Shown: positions 36,475 to 46,297 of the stretch, piece by piece
Numbering within the stretch: position 1 is the stretch's first letter
Layout: every line of letters begins with the position of its first letter
Made by a program: the position numbers and the translations under genes
Assembly: GCF_028745735.1 (NCBI RefSeq)
Contig: NZ_JAQZSM010000005.1
Span: 186,001-250,000, forward strand
Source of the DNA: Roseinatronobacter alkalisoli
GTDB taxonomy: Bacteria > Pseudomonadota > Alphaproteobacteria > Rhodobacterales > Rhodobacteraceae
Reading direction: 5' to 3'
DNA length: 64,000 nucleotides
The notes under the pieces: model-generated
Told to the model about the DNA's origin: nothing
The model's input: the letters and a program-made list of their open reading frames with translations, nothing else
Database searches by the model: none

Positions 36475-39400
36475 ATGACGATGATTTCATCTGCCCTTTC
36501 CGGAAAAAGCGGGTCTTTCGGACTTGCCTGCACGCTACTGGTCACCACCGCCCTTGCCGCGCAACCGGTGCGGGCGCAGGTCGAATGGGAAGGCACCGTG
36601 AACAATGACTGGTTCGATCCCGGCAACTGGGGCGGCAGCGCCGTGCCGGGCGCTGGTGATACGGTCGCTATCAATATTCCACCACCGCAAGCACCGGTCA
36701 TTGCCGTTCCCGGCGCACAAAGCGGTGCAATTGCCATAGGCAGTACAGGCGGTGGCGGCCTGTTGATCGAAGCGGGTGGTGCGCTGCAAACCCTTGGTGC
36801 CAGCGCCCATATAGGCCAGTTGTCCGGTGCGGTCGGCACGGCCACCATCGCCGGAGAATGGGATATCGACGGGGTCCTGTTTGTTGGCAGCGAAGGCACG
36901 GGCGAAGCATCCATCACTGGTGGCGGTGTAGTGACAAGCGCTGCGGGCGCCATTGGCGGCAGTGGTATAATCGGCGGGGCAAACGGCACAGGCCAGGTTT
37001 TTGTGGCGGGCGCAGGCGCGCAATTGCTGCTGACCAGTCCATCAGCACAGTTGACTGTCGGCAATCTTGGTACTGGCCAACTGACCGTTCTGAATGACGC
37101 CGAAGTACTGGCTTCGGGTTCGGTGCATGTGGGTATCGGGGCGACAGGCTCGGGCAGTATAAGCCTTGGCGATGCCGAATTGCAGGTGTCCGATACCTTG
37201 ATCATCGGCCTGAATGGCGGCTCCGGCGACATTTCCGCATCTGGTGCAAGCACAGTAAGCGCGCATGCGATGATTATCGGCGGGGGCGAAGGCAGCAGCG
37301 GCAGCGCAACTGTGTCCGGTGGCACTTCCTTAAATACCACAGCGACGCTTCTTGTCGGTTCCCACGGGGGAACCGGTAGTCTGACGGTAGGTCCGGGTGG
37401 CGAGGTGAATGCCGCGGGACTGGGCGCTGCGCTCGGCTGGCAGGCAGGCAGCGTGGGGGCCGCCTCTTTCTTTGATGGCGGACAAATGAATGTTGGTGGT
37501 GATTTCATCATTGGACTTGAGGGGATCGGAAATCTGAGTGTTACCGAAGGTGGCGTCGTCCGCACCAGCGATACCACTGTCCTTGGCCTTGCAGGGGATG
37601 GTCTGGGCATCGTGGCGATCCGTGACGCGGGTTCAGCAATGATTGCTTCGGGAACATCCTATATTGGCCAACTGGGCCAAGGCGACATCATGATTGGTGA
37701 CGGTGGCGCTTTGGTTACCGCAGGCGAAACATTCCTGGGCGAATTCGCCGGTGGTCTGGGTATCATGACGGTCGATGGCGCTGCATCCAGATGGTTCGCG
37801 GATGGGGGCGTCACCCTTGGGTTTGAGGGAACAGGCATATTGAACATCCAGAACGGCGGGGTCGTAACAGGGTCTGCCGGACACGCGAATTTTTATCTTG
37901 GAGAGGAAGTTGGCGGCGAGGGCCATGTACTTGTCGGAAACGGAGTTCTGGATGCAACGGACATTGAAATCGGCCATTCAGGATTTGGTTCAGTCACCCT
38001 TGGTGCGGGGGCAAATGCAAATTCGACCGGGGTAGTCATCGGTGCTGCCACTGGGGGTGAAGGAGTTGTCGCCCTGGGGGATGGCAGCCGCTGGGAGAAT
38101 AACGGCGATTTCGCTGTCGGAGGATCGGGGCACGGCACATTGATCATTGATGAGGGCGGCATGCTGATAAACGGCATCTTTCTGCCCGGCGATGTCACGG
38201 TCGCAGCGGGGGCCGGATCATCCGGCACAGTTATCGTCAATGGCCTGCTGGACGCGGGGGTTAATGACATCATGGTCAATGCGGGGGGCCTGCTGGGCGG
38301 TAGTGGCAACCTGATCGGCAACACTTTCATCGCCGGCGGCACCGTCGCGCCGGGCAATTCGATCGGCACCCTGAACATCGCGGGCGACATCACCTTCGGC
38401 CCCGGCACGGTCTATGAGGTGGAGGTGAATGCGGCAGGCGACAGCGATCTCATTCACGCTACCGGCACAGCCACACCTGATGGCGGGACAGTCCTGGTGC
38501 TGCCCTATCCCGATTTCATACTGGAAACGCCATACACGATCATTACCGCCGATGGTGGTATTGCAGGTGCCGGTTTCGACGAAGCCATTTTCGCGGCCGA
38601 TTCCCTTTTCATCACGCCGCTGTTGTCCGATGATGCCAACAATATCTATCTGATGCTGTCCCAAACGGTTGATTTCGCCGATGTTGCCCTGACACGCAAT
38701 CAAAGCGCGGCCGCAAGCGGGATTCAGTCAGTCGGTTCGGGCGCAATGTTCAACGCTGTTGCCGCACTTGGCGATGCCGATGAAGCGCGCGCGGCTTTCG
38801 ATGCGGGTTCAGGCGAAATCCATGTATCGGCGAAATCGGCGCTGATCGGGGACAGCCGCTTCATCCGCTACGCTGCCAATGACCGTCTTCGCGGGGCTTT
38901 CGCAACGGTGGGCGCGTCCCGTGCGCCCGGTCTGGCCTATGGGACGGGCAATACCCCGGGACTTGCCGCACACGGTCACGGGCGCGCGGTATTCTGGGGC
39001 CATGGCTTTGGCGCGCGCGGGTCGATCAGCAGTGAGGGCAATGCCGCGCGTCTGACCCGGTCCACGGGCGGGGTACTGATCGGCGCGGATATTCCTGTCG
39101 GTGACTGGCGTGTTGGTATCCTGGGCGGTTACAGTCGATCAAAATTCGAGATACGCGACCGGGTATCGTCGGGAACCAGCAGCAATTACCACCTTGGCGT
39201 ATATGGTGGCACCGAATGGGGCAATCTCGCGTTCCGTGCGGGTGTTGCCTATACTTGGCATAATCTGGAGTTTGATCGCGCCGTTGCCTTTACCGGTTTC
39301 GCTGATCGTCTTTCCGCCAGCTACAGTGCGCGCATGGTTCAGGGATTTGGAGAACTGGGCTATGGAATCGACATTGGCACCGACACCTGGCTGGAGCCTT

Positions 39401-39804
39401 TCGCCAACCTTGCGCATGTGCATCTTAGAACGAAGGGCTTTGCCGAACAGGGTGGCGCAGCGGCCTTGTCCGGGGCCGGTGGCGGGACCGGCGTCACCTT
39501 TACCACATTGGGCGTGCGCGGTGAGCATAATGTCGGGTTCGGCAACCGCAGCGCGACCCTGCGCGGCATGATCGGCTGGCAACATGCTTTTGGCGACATA
39601 ACACCGCTTGGCACCCACGCGCTTGCGGGTGGAAACGCCTTCTCCATTGCCGGGGTTCCGATTGCGCGCAACAGTGGCATTGTTGAAGCAGGCGTCGACG
39701 TTAACCTGGGCCGCAACGCCACTTTCGGCTTTTCCTATCATGGCCGGATCGCAGGCGGGACCCGCGATCATGGCTTCAGGGCGGACCTGTCGATGCGCTT
39801 CTGA
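36475..39804 (+). CDS. Autotransporter (type Va secretion) adhesin-like protein
   Basis: 1109 residues from ATG 36475 (GAAGG at good distance; ATG 36466 overlaps the RBS). Signal peptide ends at AQPVRAQ. A passenger domain of about 700 residues is made of Gly/Ala/Thr/Val-rich beta-helix repeats: many units of about 20-50 residues with GxGxLxVxxGGxV, plus a PATR-like GNLIGNTFIAGGTVAPGNSIGTLNIAG hinge near 620. The C-terminal 260 residues form the 12-strand outer-membrane barrel ending in the canonical aromatic residue (SMRF). A surface protein, possibly for attachment; no protease triad seen. Confidence 0.93.
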   Translation: MTMISSALSGKSGSFGLACTLLVTTALAAQPVRAQVEWEGTVNNDWFDPGNWGGSAVPGAGDTVAINIPPPQAPVIAVPGAQSGAIAIGSTGGGGLLIEAGGALQTLGASAHIGQLSGAVGTATIAGEWDIDGVLFVGSEGTGEASITGGGVVTSAAGAIGGSGIIGGANGTGQVFVAGAGAQLLLTSPSAQLTVGNLGTGQLTVLNDAEVLASGSVHVGIGATGSGSISLGDAELQVSDTLIIGLNGGSGDISASGASTVSAHAMIIGGGEGSSGSATVSGGTSLNTTATLLVGSHGGTGSLTVGPGGEVNAAGLGAALGWQAGSVGAASFFDGGQMNVGGDFIIGLEGIGNLSVTEGGVVRTSDTTVLGLAGDGLGIVAIRDAGSAMIASGTSYIGQLGQGDIMIGDGGALVTAGETFLGEFAGGLGIMTVDGAASRWFADGGVTLGFEGTGILNIQNGGVVTGSAGHANFYLGEEVGGEGHVLVGNGVLDATDIEIGHSGFGSVTLGAGANANSTGVVIGAATGGEGVVALGDGSRWENNGDFAVGGSGHGTLIIDEGGMLINGIFLPGDVTVAAGAGSSGTVIVNGLLDAGVNDIMVNAGGLLGGSGNLIGNTFIAGGTVAPGNSIGTLNIAGDITFGPGTVYEVEVNAAGDSDLIHATGTATPDGGTVLVLPYPDFILETPYTIITADGGIAGAGFDEAIFAADSLFITPLLSDDANNIYLMLSQTVDFADVALTRNQSAAASGIQSVGSGAMFNAVAALGDADEARAAFDAGSGEIHVSAKSALIGDSRFIRYAANDRLRGAFATVGASRAPGLAYGTGNTPGLAAHGHGRAVFWGHGFGARGSISSEGNAARLTRSTGGVLIGADIPVGDWRVGILGGYSRSKFEIRDRVSSGTSSNYHLGVYGGTEWGNLAFRAGVAYTWHNLEFDRAVAFTGFADRLSASYSARMVQGFGELGYGIDIGTDTWLEPFANLAHVHLRTKGFAEQGGAAALSGAGGGTGVTFTTLGVRGEHNVGFGNRSATLRGMIGWQHAFGDITPLGTHALAGGNAFSIAGVPIARNSGIVEAGVDVNLGRNATFGFSYHGRIAGGTRDHGFRADLSMRF

Positions 39805-39861
39805 CCCCGGTCTGCCCCCGCCGGGAAAGGGGTTTGGCAGCATCGCATGCCTATGGTCGCG

Positions 39862-40758
39862 TCAGAACCTGCGCGCGGTCTTTCTGTAGTCAGAGGGGCG
39901 CAATCCGGTGGTTTTCAGGAAGATCCGGTTGAAGTTTGAAATATTGCTGAACCCGGCTTCGAAACAGATTTCCGTGATGGGGTGGTCCGTTTCCTTCAGC
40001 AGGCGCTTGGCCATCCAGAGCCGGAGCGAGGAAATATGCTGGGTGAAGGTGTTTCCGGTCTGCGCCTTGAAAAACCGCGAAAAGGCGCTTTCCGACATGC
40101 CAACCGCATCGGCGGCGTCCGAAAGCTTTATGTCCTGCAAAAAATTCTGCCGCAAGTAGTTCAACGCAGTTTCCAGCCGCTTCAGTTCCAGCGAACTGCC
40201 CGGCCGGAAATCGGTAAGATAGTGTGATGTGGCCAGTGTTTTTGCAGATGTATCCTTGATGAGGATCGAAAACACGGAAAGCAGGGCAACCAACTGATCC
40301 AGTCCCGAAAGGTTGCCCATCCCTTCCAGAATCTCGCTGGCATCTTTGGCCGCGCCGGGGCTGAATTCCAGCCCGAACTGTGCCTTGTCAAACAAGAGAT
40401 CCAGTTCTTCCAGTTCGATCAGGAATTGCGATGGTCCGGCGAAGGTTTCAGGATTGAACTGAACAACGATATCGCGTTCCGGGATATGCTTGCCATCTGA
40501 AGGCAGGGTAATCCAGTCATGTGGCAACCCGCTGCCGACAAGGGTTAACTGGCCGGGATCAAACTGGCCGATATGATCGCCAATATAACACAACCCGGAT
40601 GATTTCCGGATCAGATGTAATTCGAATTCCGGATGGAAGTTCCAGACATTACGCGCCCATGGATAGTTGTCCTTGCGCCACAGGAAGCACTGGTTTTCCG
40701 GCATCTCGATATGTTCAAAAGTCGCACTTCCGGCCCAAATATGTTGGTCTTGCTTCAT
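39862..40758 (-). CDS. AraC-family transcriptional regulator of the polyol/sugar ABC locus
   Basis: 298 residues from ATG 40758. GTG 40776 is an alternative; neither has an ideal RBS. An N-terminal cupin sensor (about 15-110, WNFHPEFELHLIRKSSGLCYIGDHIG) and a C-terminal AraC helix-turn-helix pair (195-298, IKLSDAADAVGMSESAFSRFFKA and ITEICFEAGFSNISNFNRIF) are clear. It is divergent from the ABC operon at 40910, which it most probably activates in response to its sugar or polyol. Confidence 0.9.
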   Translation of the reverse strand: MKQDQHIWAGSATFEHIEMPENQCFLWRKDNYPWARNVWNFHPEFELHLIRKSSGLCYIGDHIGQFDPGQLTLVGSGLPHDWITLPSDGKHIPERDIVVQFNPETFAGPSQFLIELEELDLLFDKAQFGLEFSPGAAKDASEILEGMGNLSGLDQLVALLSVFSILIKDTSAKTLATSHYLTDFRPGSSLELKRLETALNYLRQNFLQDIKLSDAADAVGMSESAFSRFFKAQTGNTFTQHISSLRLWMAKRLLKETDHPITEICFEAGFSNISNFNRIFLKTTGLRPSDYRKTARRF

Positions 40759-40909
40759 CCTTCTGCCCCCTGTCACTCCTCACGCGATGGCGCAAGAAAG
40801 TATAGAATCCTGGCAAGATACTGGCTACTCGAAGAAGCAGCCGTTTACTAGCATCTTTTCACTATCCGACGCGAGGGTATCGCGTAGTCTGGCTTTGTGG
40901 GAGGAGCTG

Positions 40910-42211
40910 ATGAATAATATTATCAATAGGTTGGCGGGAAGTGTTTCCAGCGTGGCCATCGCTACCAGCATGGTCGGCGCAACAGGTCTGATGCTGGCAC
41001 CGGGCAGCGCACTGGCGCAAGACGGACCGGTCTGTACCAGCCCTGTCCGTATTTTGGCGCAACCGCGCGATGGCCTGACACTACTGGAAGAATATGCCGC
41101 CGAATTCGAGGAGCTTTCGGGCGCATTATTCCAAATTGACTATATGAATGAAGGGGACCGGCGCGTCAGAAGTCAGGCAGATGCATCTCTGATCGGGCGG
41201 TATAACATATACTATGTTGACGAGGCCAATCTTGCACAATTCGCATCGTCAAACTGGATTGTTCCGCTGATGCCGCATTATCCTGCCGAGTATGATTTTG
41301 ATGATTTTGACCCGGGCCGCGTTGCGACAGCGACCTATGACGATACAGTCTGGTTCGCGCCTATCATGGGCGGTGGCGATCTGCTGGTCTATCGCACAGA
41401 TCTGATGGAAGCTGCGGGGCTGGAACCGCCGGAAACACTGGATGAACTGTTTGAGGTGGTCGCCGCATTGCATGACCCCGCAAATGGCATTTACGGGATC
41501 GGGTTGCGTGGTCAGCGTGGGTCGGGCGCCAATGTCTGGCGCTGGATGCCCTATTTCAAGGGAATGGGCGGCGAATGGTTCGTGGATGGCGAACCCGCGA
41601 TGAATTCCGACGCGGGGGTGCAGGCCACAAAGACCTATCTGGACCTGTTCGAATATTCCGCGCCGGGCACGCGCACCGGCAGTTGGGATGAGTCGACCGG
41701 TGCCTTCAGGGCGGGGCAGATTGCGCTGATCATTGAATCAGCCCCGTTGGCCGGAATCACACTGGACAGCACGCAAAGCCAGGTTGCGGACCGGGTGGGT
41801 TTTGCCAAGCCGCCCGCGCCATTGACAGGGGGCGGTTTTGCGCATGGCTTCGCCATCGGGGAACGCGCCAACCAAAGTGACGCCGAGAGAGACTGCGCAG
41901 GTCTGTGGATTGCATGGGCCACGTCGCGGGAACAGGAGCTTCGGCGCCTTGAAATCGGCCAGGCCGGTGAACTGAACCGCCAGAGTATTTTTGCAAGTGA
42001 TCTTTTTGCGGAAACATTTGGCGAGGGGCTGCCTGCCGCGCTGACCGAAACCGCAGAAGTGACGCAGGTAAATTTCTGGCAACATGCAAACTGGCCGGAA
42101 CTGGGCAACCACTGGGGCATTATCCTGGAGGAGCTGATTACCGGCACGCGTGACGACATTCCCGCCGCGCTGGCGGAACTGGAAGCATTTGCAGCAAATC
42201 TTTCAGACTAA
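40910..42211 (+). CDS. ABC sugar/polyol transporter substrate-binding protein
   Basis: 433 residues from ATG 40910 (GGGAGGAG upstream; the frame from 40667 is antisense to the AraC gene). Signal peptide ends at GSALAQ. Family-1 extracellular binding fold: LTLLEEYAAEFEELSG near 50, MGGGDLLVYRTDLMEAAGLEPPETLDEL near 155 and FRAGQIALIIESAP near 265. It feeds the two permeases that follow, with the MalK/UgpC-type ATPase. The dehydrogenase in the operon suggests a polyol (xylitol or sorbitol type), by inference. Confidence 0.92.
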   Translation: MNNIINRLAGSVSSVAIATSMVGATGLMLAPGSALAQDGPVCTSPVRILAQPRDGLTLLEEYAAEFEELSGALFQIDYMNEGDRRVRSQADASLIGRYNIYYVDEANLAQFASSNWIVPLMPHYPAEYDFDDFDPGRVATATYDDTVWFAPIMGGGDLLVYRTDLMEAAGLEPPETLDELFEVVAALHDPANGIYGIGLRGQRGSGANVWRWMPYFKGMGGEWFVDGEPAMNSDAGVQATKTYLDLFEYSAPGTRTGSWDESTGAFRAGQIALIIESAPLAGITLDSTQSQVADRVGFAKPPAPLTGGGFAHGFAIGERANQSDAERDCAGLWIAWATSREQELRRLEIGQAGELNRQSIFASDLFAETFGEGLPAALTETAEVTQVNFWQHANWPELGNHWGIILEELITGTRDDIPAALAELEAFAANLSD

Positions 42212-42336
42212 GCGTCATTTTTGCAAATCAGGGGGTGGTGCCGCCAGACACCGGCGGCACCATACCTTTGATGCCCTTGCGCCCCCACGTCAATCACCGC
42301 CACAGGTTTGCGCCGCTTCCAGTCAGGAGCCTTGCG

Positions 42337-43200
42337 ATGTTTCGTCAGAAATCGCTGCCATATGTTTTTCTTGTTCCGACAATCCTGATCCTGATGATCC
42401 TGGCATTTGTTCCGCTGGGGTATGCAATCAATCTGTCGTTCAGGAACATGACCCTTTTTCGCCCTGATTCCAGTTATGTGGGCTTTGAGAACTTCGTGAA
42501 TCTCTGGTCGGACCGGCGCTTTCTGAATGCTTTGTGGGTGTCGGCCAAATGGCAGGTCATCACTGTGACGGCGACCATGCTTGCAGCTGTTTTTCTGGGT
42601 GTGCTGATGTTCGAGACACTCTCACCGCGGCAGCGCAACATTATGTGCCTGATCTTCCTTGTCCCTGTCTTGTTGCCGCGTGTCTGCGCCGCTTTTGTCT
42701 GGCGCTTCGCCTTTCATCCGCTTTACGGGATATTCACCTATCCTTACCGCGCCATCACCGGTGAACCACTGGAAATCCTGTCAAATCCGAATCTTGCACT
42801 TTGGGCCGTTGCATATGTGGATCTATGGCAATGGGGTTTTTTCTTCGCAGTCATCATCGTCAAGCTGCTGGAGGCATTGCCGCATCAACCCATAGAAGCC
42901 GCGCGCCTTGATCACGCCAGAACGTGGGAGATTCACGCCTATATCACGCTGCCCATGCTGCGCGCGCAGCTTGTGGCGCTGACCCTGATCAAGGCAATCG
43001 AGTCGCTGCGATCCTTCGATCTGATCTATGTGATGACGCGCGGTGGCCCTGGCATCAGCACTGAAACACTGGACATGTACGCCTTCAGTCAGGGTTTCAT
43101 CGAAGCGGGCCGAATTTCTTATGCCTCGTCTATGGCGGTGATCATGCTGTTGCTGACCATCATCATCTTCACGATTATCTGGAAGCGGGTGCGCGCATGA
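42337..43200 (+). CDS. ABC sugar/polyol transporter permease (MalF/UgpA type)
   Basis: 287 residues from ATG 42337 (CAGGAG upstream). Six helices; the EAA loop is near residues 185-205 (EAARLDHARTWEIHAYITLPML), which docks the ATPase. It is 125 bp after the binding-protein gene and overlaps the next permease gene by 4 bp. Confidence 0.92.
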   Translation: MFRQKSLPYVFLVPTILILMILAFVPLGYAINLSFRNMTLFRPDSSYVGFENFVNLWSDRRFLNALWVSAKWQVITVTATMLAAVFLGVLMFETLSPRQRNIMCLIFLVPVLLPRVCAAFVWRFAFHPLYGIFTYPYRAITGEPLEILSNPNLALWAVAYVDLWQWGFFFAVIIVKLLEALPHQPIEAARLDHARTWEIHAYITLPMLRAQLVALTLIKAIESLRSFDLIYVMTRGGPGISTETLDMYAFSQGFIEAGRISYASSMAVIMLLLTIIIFTIIWKRVRA

Positions 43201-44009
43201 ATATGTCACGTCGTTTTGGTCAGGCATTCCTGTTGCTGATGGTCTTCATGGTCCTGTTTCCGCTGTTGTGGACATTGCTGAACGCGTTCAAGCAGAATGT
43301 TGACATTCTGACGCGGGCCCCAAAGTTCATTTTTACCCCTGTGCTGGATAACATGATCTTTGTTCTAAGCCGCCAGTCGGTTCTTCAGGCGCTGGTGAAT
43401 TCGCTGATTATCTGTCTGGTATCGGTTGTGGTCGGCGTTGTTCTGGGGCTGCCCGCAGCCTATGCGATTGCGCGCTATCCCAACCGCATTACAGACGAAT
43501 TGCAGTTTTTCGTTCTGTCCCTGCGGTTCCTGCCCCCTGTGGCCGTGGCAATTCCACTGATGGTGATCTGGCTTAATCTTGGGCTGTATGACACGCGCCT
43601 TGCCATGATCGTAACCTATTCGCTGCTGACAATCTCGATCACGATCTGGCTGTCGGTTCCGGGCTTTCAGCAGGTGCCCAAGGAAATCGAAGAAGCTGCG
43701 CGGGTGGATGGTTGCGGGGTCTATGCCGTGTTCTTCCGTATCGCACTGCCGGTCGCGGCGCGCACATTGTTGGGGGCTGTCGCCTTCAGTTTCGTGCTGA
43801 TCTGGAACGAGTTCCTGATCGCACTGATGCTGACGACAAGTGATGCAAGAACCCTGCCCATCGTCGCATCAGAAATGTCGCAACTTGGCATGGATGTGCC
43901 CTGGGGCATTCTGAACGCGGCAGTCATCCTGCTGTCCATCCCGCCGCTTCTGCTGCTGGGGCTTCTGAGCAGTTTCATGAATTCGGTCTTTTCCAGAAAA
44001 AAGAAGTGA
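43197..44009 (+). CDS. ABC sugar/polyol transporter permease (MalG/UgpE type)
   Basis: 270 residues, six helices, EAA loop [23 protein letters not shown] near 165-187. ATGA overlap with the partner permease. Ends 11 bp before the dehydrogenase gene, whose RBS lies at the junction. Confidence 0.92.
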   Translation: MNMSRRFGQAFLLLMVFMVLFPLLWTLLNAFKQNVDILTRAPKFIFTPVLDNMIFVLSRQSVLQALVNSLIICLVSVVVGVVLGLPAAYAIARYPNRITDELQFFVLSLRFLPPVAVAIPLMVIWLNLGLYDTRLAMIVTYSLLTISITIWLSVPGFQQVPKEIEEAARVDGCGVYAVFFRIALPVAARTLLGAVAFSFVLIWNEFLIALMLTTSDARTLPIVASEMSQLGMDVPWGILNAAVILLSIPPLLLLGLLSSFMNSVFSRKKK

Positions 44010-44020
44010 GAGAGGTTTCT

Positions 44021-45067
44021 ATGCGTGCGCTTGTACTGGAGCGGAAAGGCGAGTTGCGCCTGCGGGATATCGATCTGCCGCACGAACCCGGCCCCGATGC
44101 TGTGCGGATCAAGGTCCATACTGTGGGCGTTTGCGGCAGCGACGTGCACTACTACACGCATGGAGGGATCGGCGAATACATTGTCCGCGCGCCCATGGTC
44201 TTGGGGCATGAAGGGTCCGGCGTCATCGAGGCCGTGGGGCACAATGTGCGGGGCCTGAAGATCGGTGATCGTGTCTGCATGGAACCGGGTGTGCCTGACA
44301 TGTCATCGCGCGCGACAAAGATGGGCATCTACAATGTGGACCCGGGCGTGACATTCTGGGCGACACCGCCTGTGCATGGCATTCTGACCAGCAGTGTGGT
44401 GCACCCGGCGGCATTTACGTATCAATTGCCTGATGCGGTCAGTTTTGCCGAAGGGGCAATGGTCGAACCCTTCGCTGTCGGCATGCATGCGGCGGCGCGC
44501 GCGAAGATTGTGCCCGGTGATGTTGCCGTTGTTACCGGTGCCGGGACAATCGGTATCATGGTGGCGCTGGCCGCTTTGGCCGGGGGGTGCAGCCGTGTGA
44601 TCATTTCCGATATCAGCACGGAAAAACTGAATATCGCCGCGCAATATGACGGCATCATTCCGGTCAATATCCGTGAACAGGAACTGGCGCAAGTTGTTGC
44701 ATCTGAAACGGATGGCTGGGGCGCGGATGTCGTGTTCGAAGCCAGCGGTGCGCCGCAGGTGTTTGAAACAATCTTCAGGTCCGTGCGCCCGGGTGGCGCA
44801 GTGGTTCTGGTGGGCCTGCCGCCGGGAAAAGTAAGTCTGGATGTGAATGCGGCGATTGCCCGCGAAGTGCGTATTGAGACTGTGTTCCGCTACGCCAATG
44901 TTTTTGATCGTGCATTGGCATTGATCGCGTCAGGCAAGGTCAATCTCAAACCGCTGATTTCGCACAGCTACAGCTTCGAGCATGCCATCAAGGCCTTTGA
45001 ACGCGCGGCCGAAGGGCGGCCCGCAGATATCAAACTTCAGATCATCATGAATCCGGAAGGAGCCTGA
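44021..45067 (+). CDS. Zinc-dependent medium-chain alcohol dehydrogenase, xylitol/sorbitol dehydrogenase type
   Basis: 348 residues from ATG 44021 (GAGAGAGG upstream). The catalytic zinc site is [13 protein letters not shown] (Cys near 38) with GHEGSG (His/Glu near 64). The Rossmann motif GAGTIGIM near 173 is followed by an acidic residue (SDIS), which predicts NAD. The four-Cys structural zinc loop of classical alcohol dehydrogenases is replaced by [14 protein letters not shown], as in sorbitol and xylitol dehydrogenases. It probably oxidises the polyol imported by the surrounding ABC system. Confidence 0.9.
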   Translation: MRALVLERKGELRLRDIDLPHEPGPDAVRIKVHTVGVCGSDVHYYTHGGIGEYIVRAPMVLGHEGSGVIEAVGHNVRGLKIGDRVCMEPGVPDMSSRATKMGIYNVDPGVTFWATPPVHGILTSSVVHPAAFTYQLPDAVSFAEGAMVEPFAVGMHAAARAKIVPGDVAVVTGAGTIGIMVALAALAGGCSRVIISDISTEKLNIAAQYDGIIPVNIREQELAQVVASETDGWGADVVFEASGAPQVFETIFRSVRPGGAVVLVGLPPGKVSLDVNAAIAREVRIETVFRYANVFDRALALIASGKVNLKPLISHSYSFEHAIKAFERAAEGRPADIKLQIIMNPEGA

Positions 45068-45070
45068 GCT

Positions 45071-46156
45071 ATGGCCGGGATAATTTGCAAACATATCAAC
45101 AAGAAATATGGTGAACTGGAAGTTGTTGAGGATTTCAGCCTTGAAGTGGCCGATCAGGAATTCATCGTGTTCCTTGGCCCGTCCGGTTGCGGGAAATCCA
45201 CGATCCTTCGCATGTTGGCCGGATTGGAAGACATAACTGGCGGCGACCTGCTGATAGGTGGCCAGCGCATGAATGATGCCGAGCCGGGCGATCGTGGTAT
45301 TGCCATGGTGTTTCAGAACTATGCGCTTTATCCCCATATGACGATCAGGGAGAATATCGCTTTCGGGTTGCGACGTCAGAAAACGCCTGAATCCGAAATC
45401 GACCAACGGGTTGGCGCTGTCACCAAAACCCTGGGCCTGAAACCCTATCTGGGCCGGAAGCCAACGGCGCTGTCGGGCGGGCAACAGCAGCGTGTTGCCA
45501 TCGCCCGTGCCATGATCAAGACACCCGATGTGTTCCTGTTCGATGAACCGCTTTCGAATCTGGATGCGAAGCTGCGCGCGCATATGCGGGTTGAAATTGC
45601 ACGCCTGCATAAGGAGCTACGCACCACTTCGGTCTATGTAACCCATGACCAGATGGAGGCCATGACCCTTGCTGACCGTATCGTATTGCTTAATGCAGGC
45701 AGGATCGAACAGATTGGCACCCCGGAAGAGATTTATTCGGCCCCGAGAACATTGTTCGTCGCGGGATTTATCGGTACACCGGCGATGAATTTCCTTACTC
45801 TGCGGCCACGGCGGACGGAAACCGGCTGGCAGCTTTGTGGCGACAGTTTTCAGCTGGCGATATCTGGAAGCGCCTTCGATCTGCATGAAGGACAGCAGGT
45901 CATCATGGGGCTGCGCCCATCGCGCCTGCGTCCGGTCGATGCAGGATTTTCCGGCCCCAGCGTGCAGGGTGAAGTTTCGCTGACCGAATTTCACGGCGAC
46001 TCGGTTCTGGCCAGCTTTTCACTTGATGGAGTCGATCTTGGGTCATTGATGCCAGCGGAAGAACGCCCGCGTGAGGGCGCAAACCTGACATTCGGATTTG
46101 CAGAGGAAGATATCCACCTGTTTGATGCAGGTAGCGGCATCAGCCTGCGATGCTGA
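45071..46156 (+). CDS. ABC sugar/polyol transporter ATP-binding protein (UgpC/MalK type)
   Basis: 361 residues, 3 bp after the dehydrogenase stop. Walker A GPSGCGKST is near 37, the Q-loop MVFQNYALYPHM near 80, LSGGQQQR near 134, Walker B VFLFDEPLSNLDAKLR near 154, and VTHDQMEAM near 190. A C-terminal TOBE-like beta domain (about 235-361) is typical of the CUT1 group. It closes the operon; a small hairpin follows at 46162. Confidence 0.94.
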   Translation: MAGIICKHINKKYGELEVVEDFSLEVADQEFIVFLGPSGCGKSTILRMLAGLEDITGGDLLIGGQRMNDAEPGDRGIAMVFQNYALYPHMTIRENIAFGLRRQKTPESEIDQRVGAVTKTLGLKPYLGRKPTALSGGQQQRVAIARAMIKTPDVFLFDEPLSNLDAKLRAHMRVEIARLHKELRTTSVYVTHDQMEAMTLADRIVLLNAGRIEQIGTPEEIYSAPRTLFVAGFIGTPAMNFLTLRPRRTETGWQLCGDSFQLAISGSAFDLHEGQQVIMGLRPSRLRPVDAGFSGPSVQGEVSLTEFHGDSVLASFSLDGVDLGSLMPAEERPREGANLTFGFAEEDIHLFDAGSGISLRC

Positions 46157-46161
46157 GCTAT

Positions 46162-46181
46162 AGGGAAAGTACAGTTTCCCT
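46162..46181 (+). terminator. Small hairpin after the polyol ABC operon
   Basis: AGGGAAA-GTACAG-TTTCCCT, a perfect 7-bp stem 5 bp after the stop. No T-run; weak terminator at best. The 116 bp to the next gene hold nothing else I recognise. Confidence 0.45.
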
Positions 46182-46297
46182 GACGCCGCATACCTGACGC
46201 ATAGGGGACAGAGCACCGCATGCGCGTATCCGCAGCCACACCGGCAAACGCGGTCGAGGACAACCTGCGCGGAGGCTGCAGGATATGAATTGCTTGG

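Noticed and set aside
36453-37610. Proline-rich 385-codon minus-strand frame
   Set aside because: Produced by Gly-rich repeat codons of the autotransporter read in antisense.
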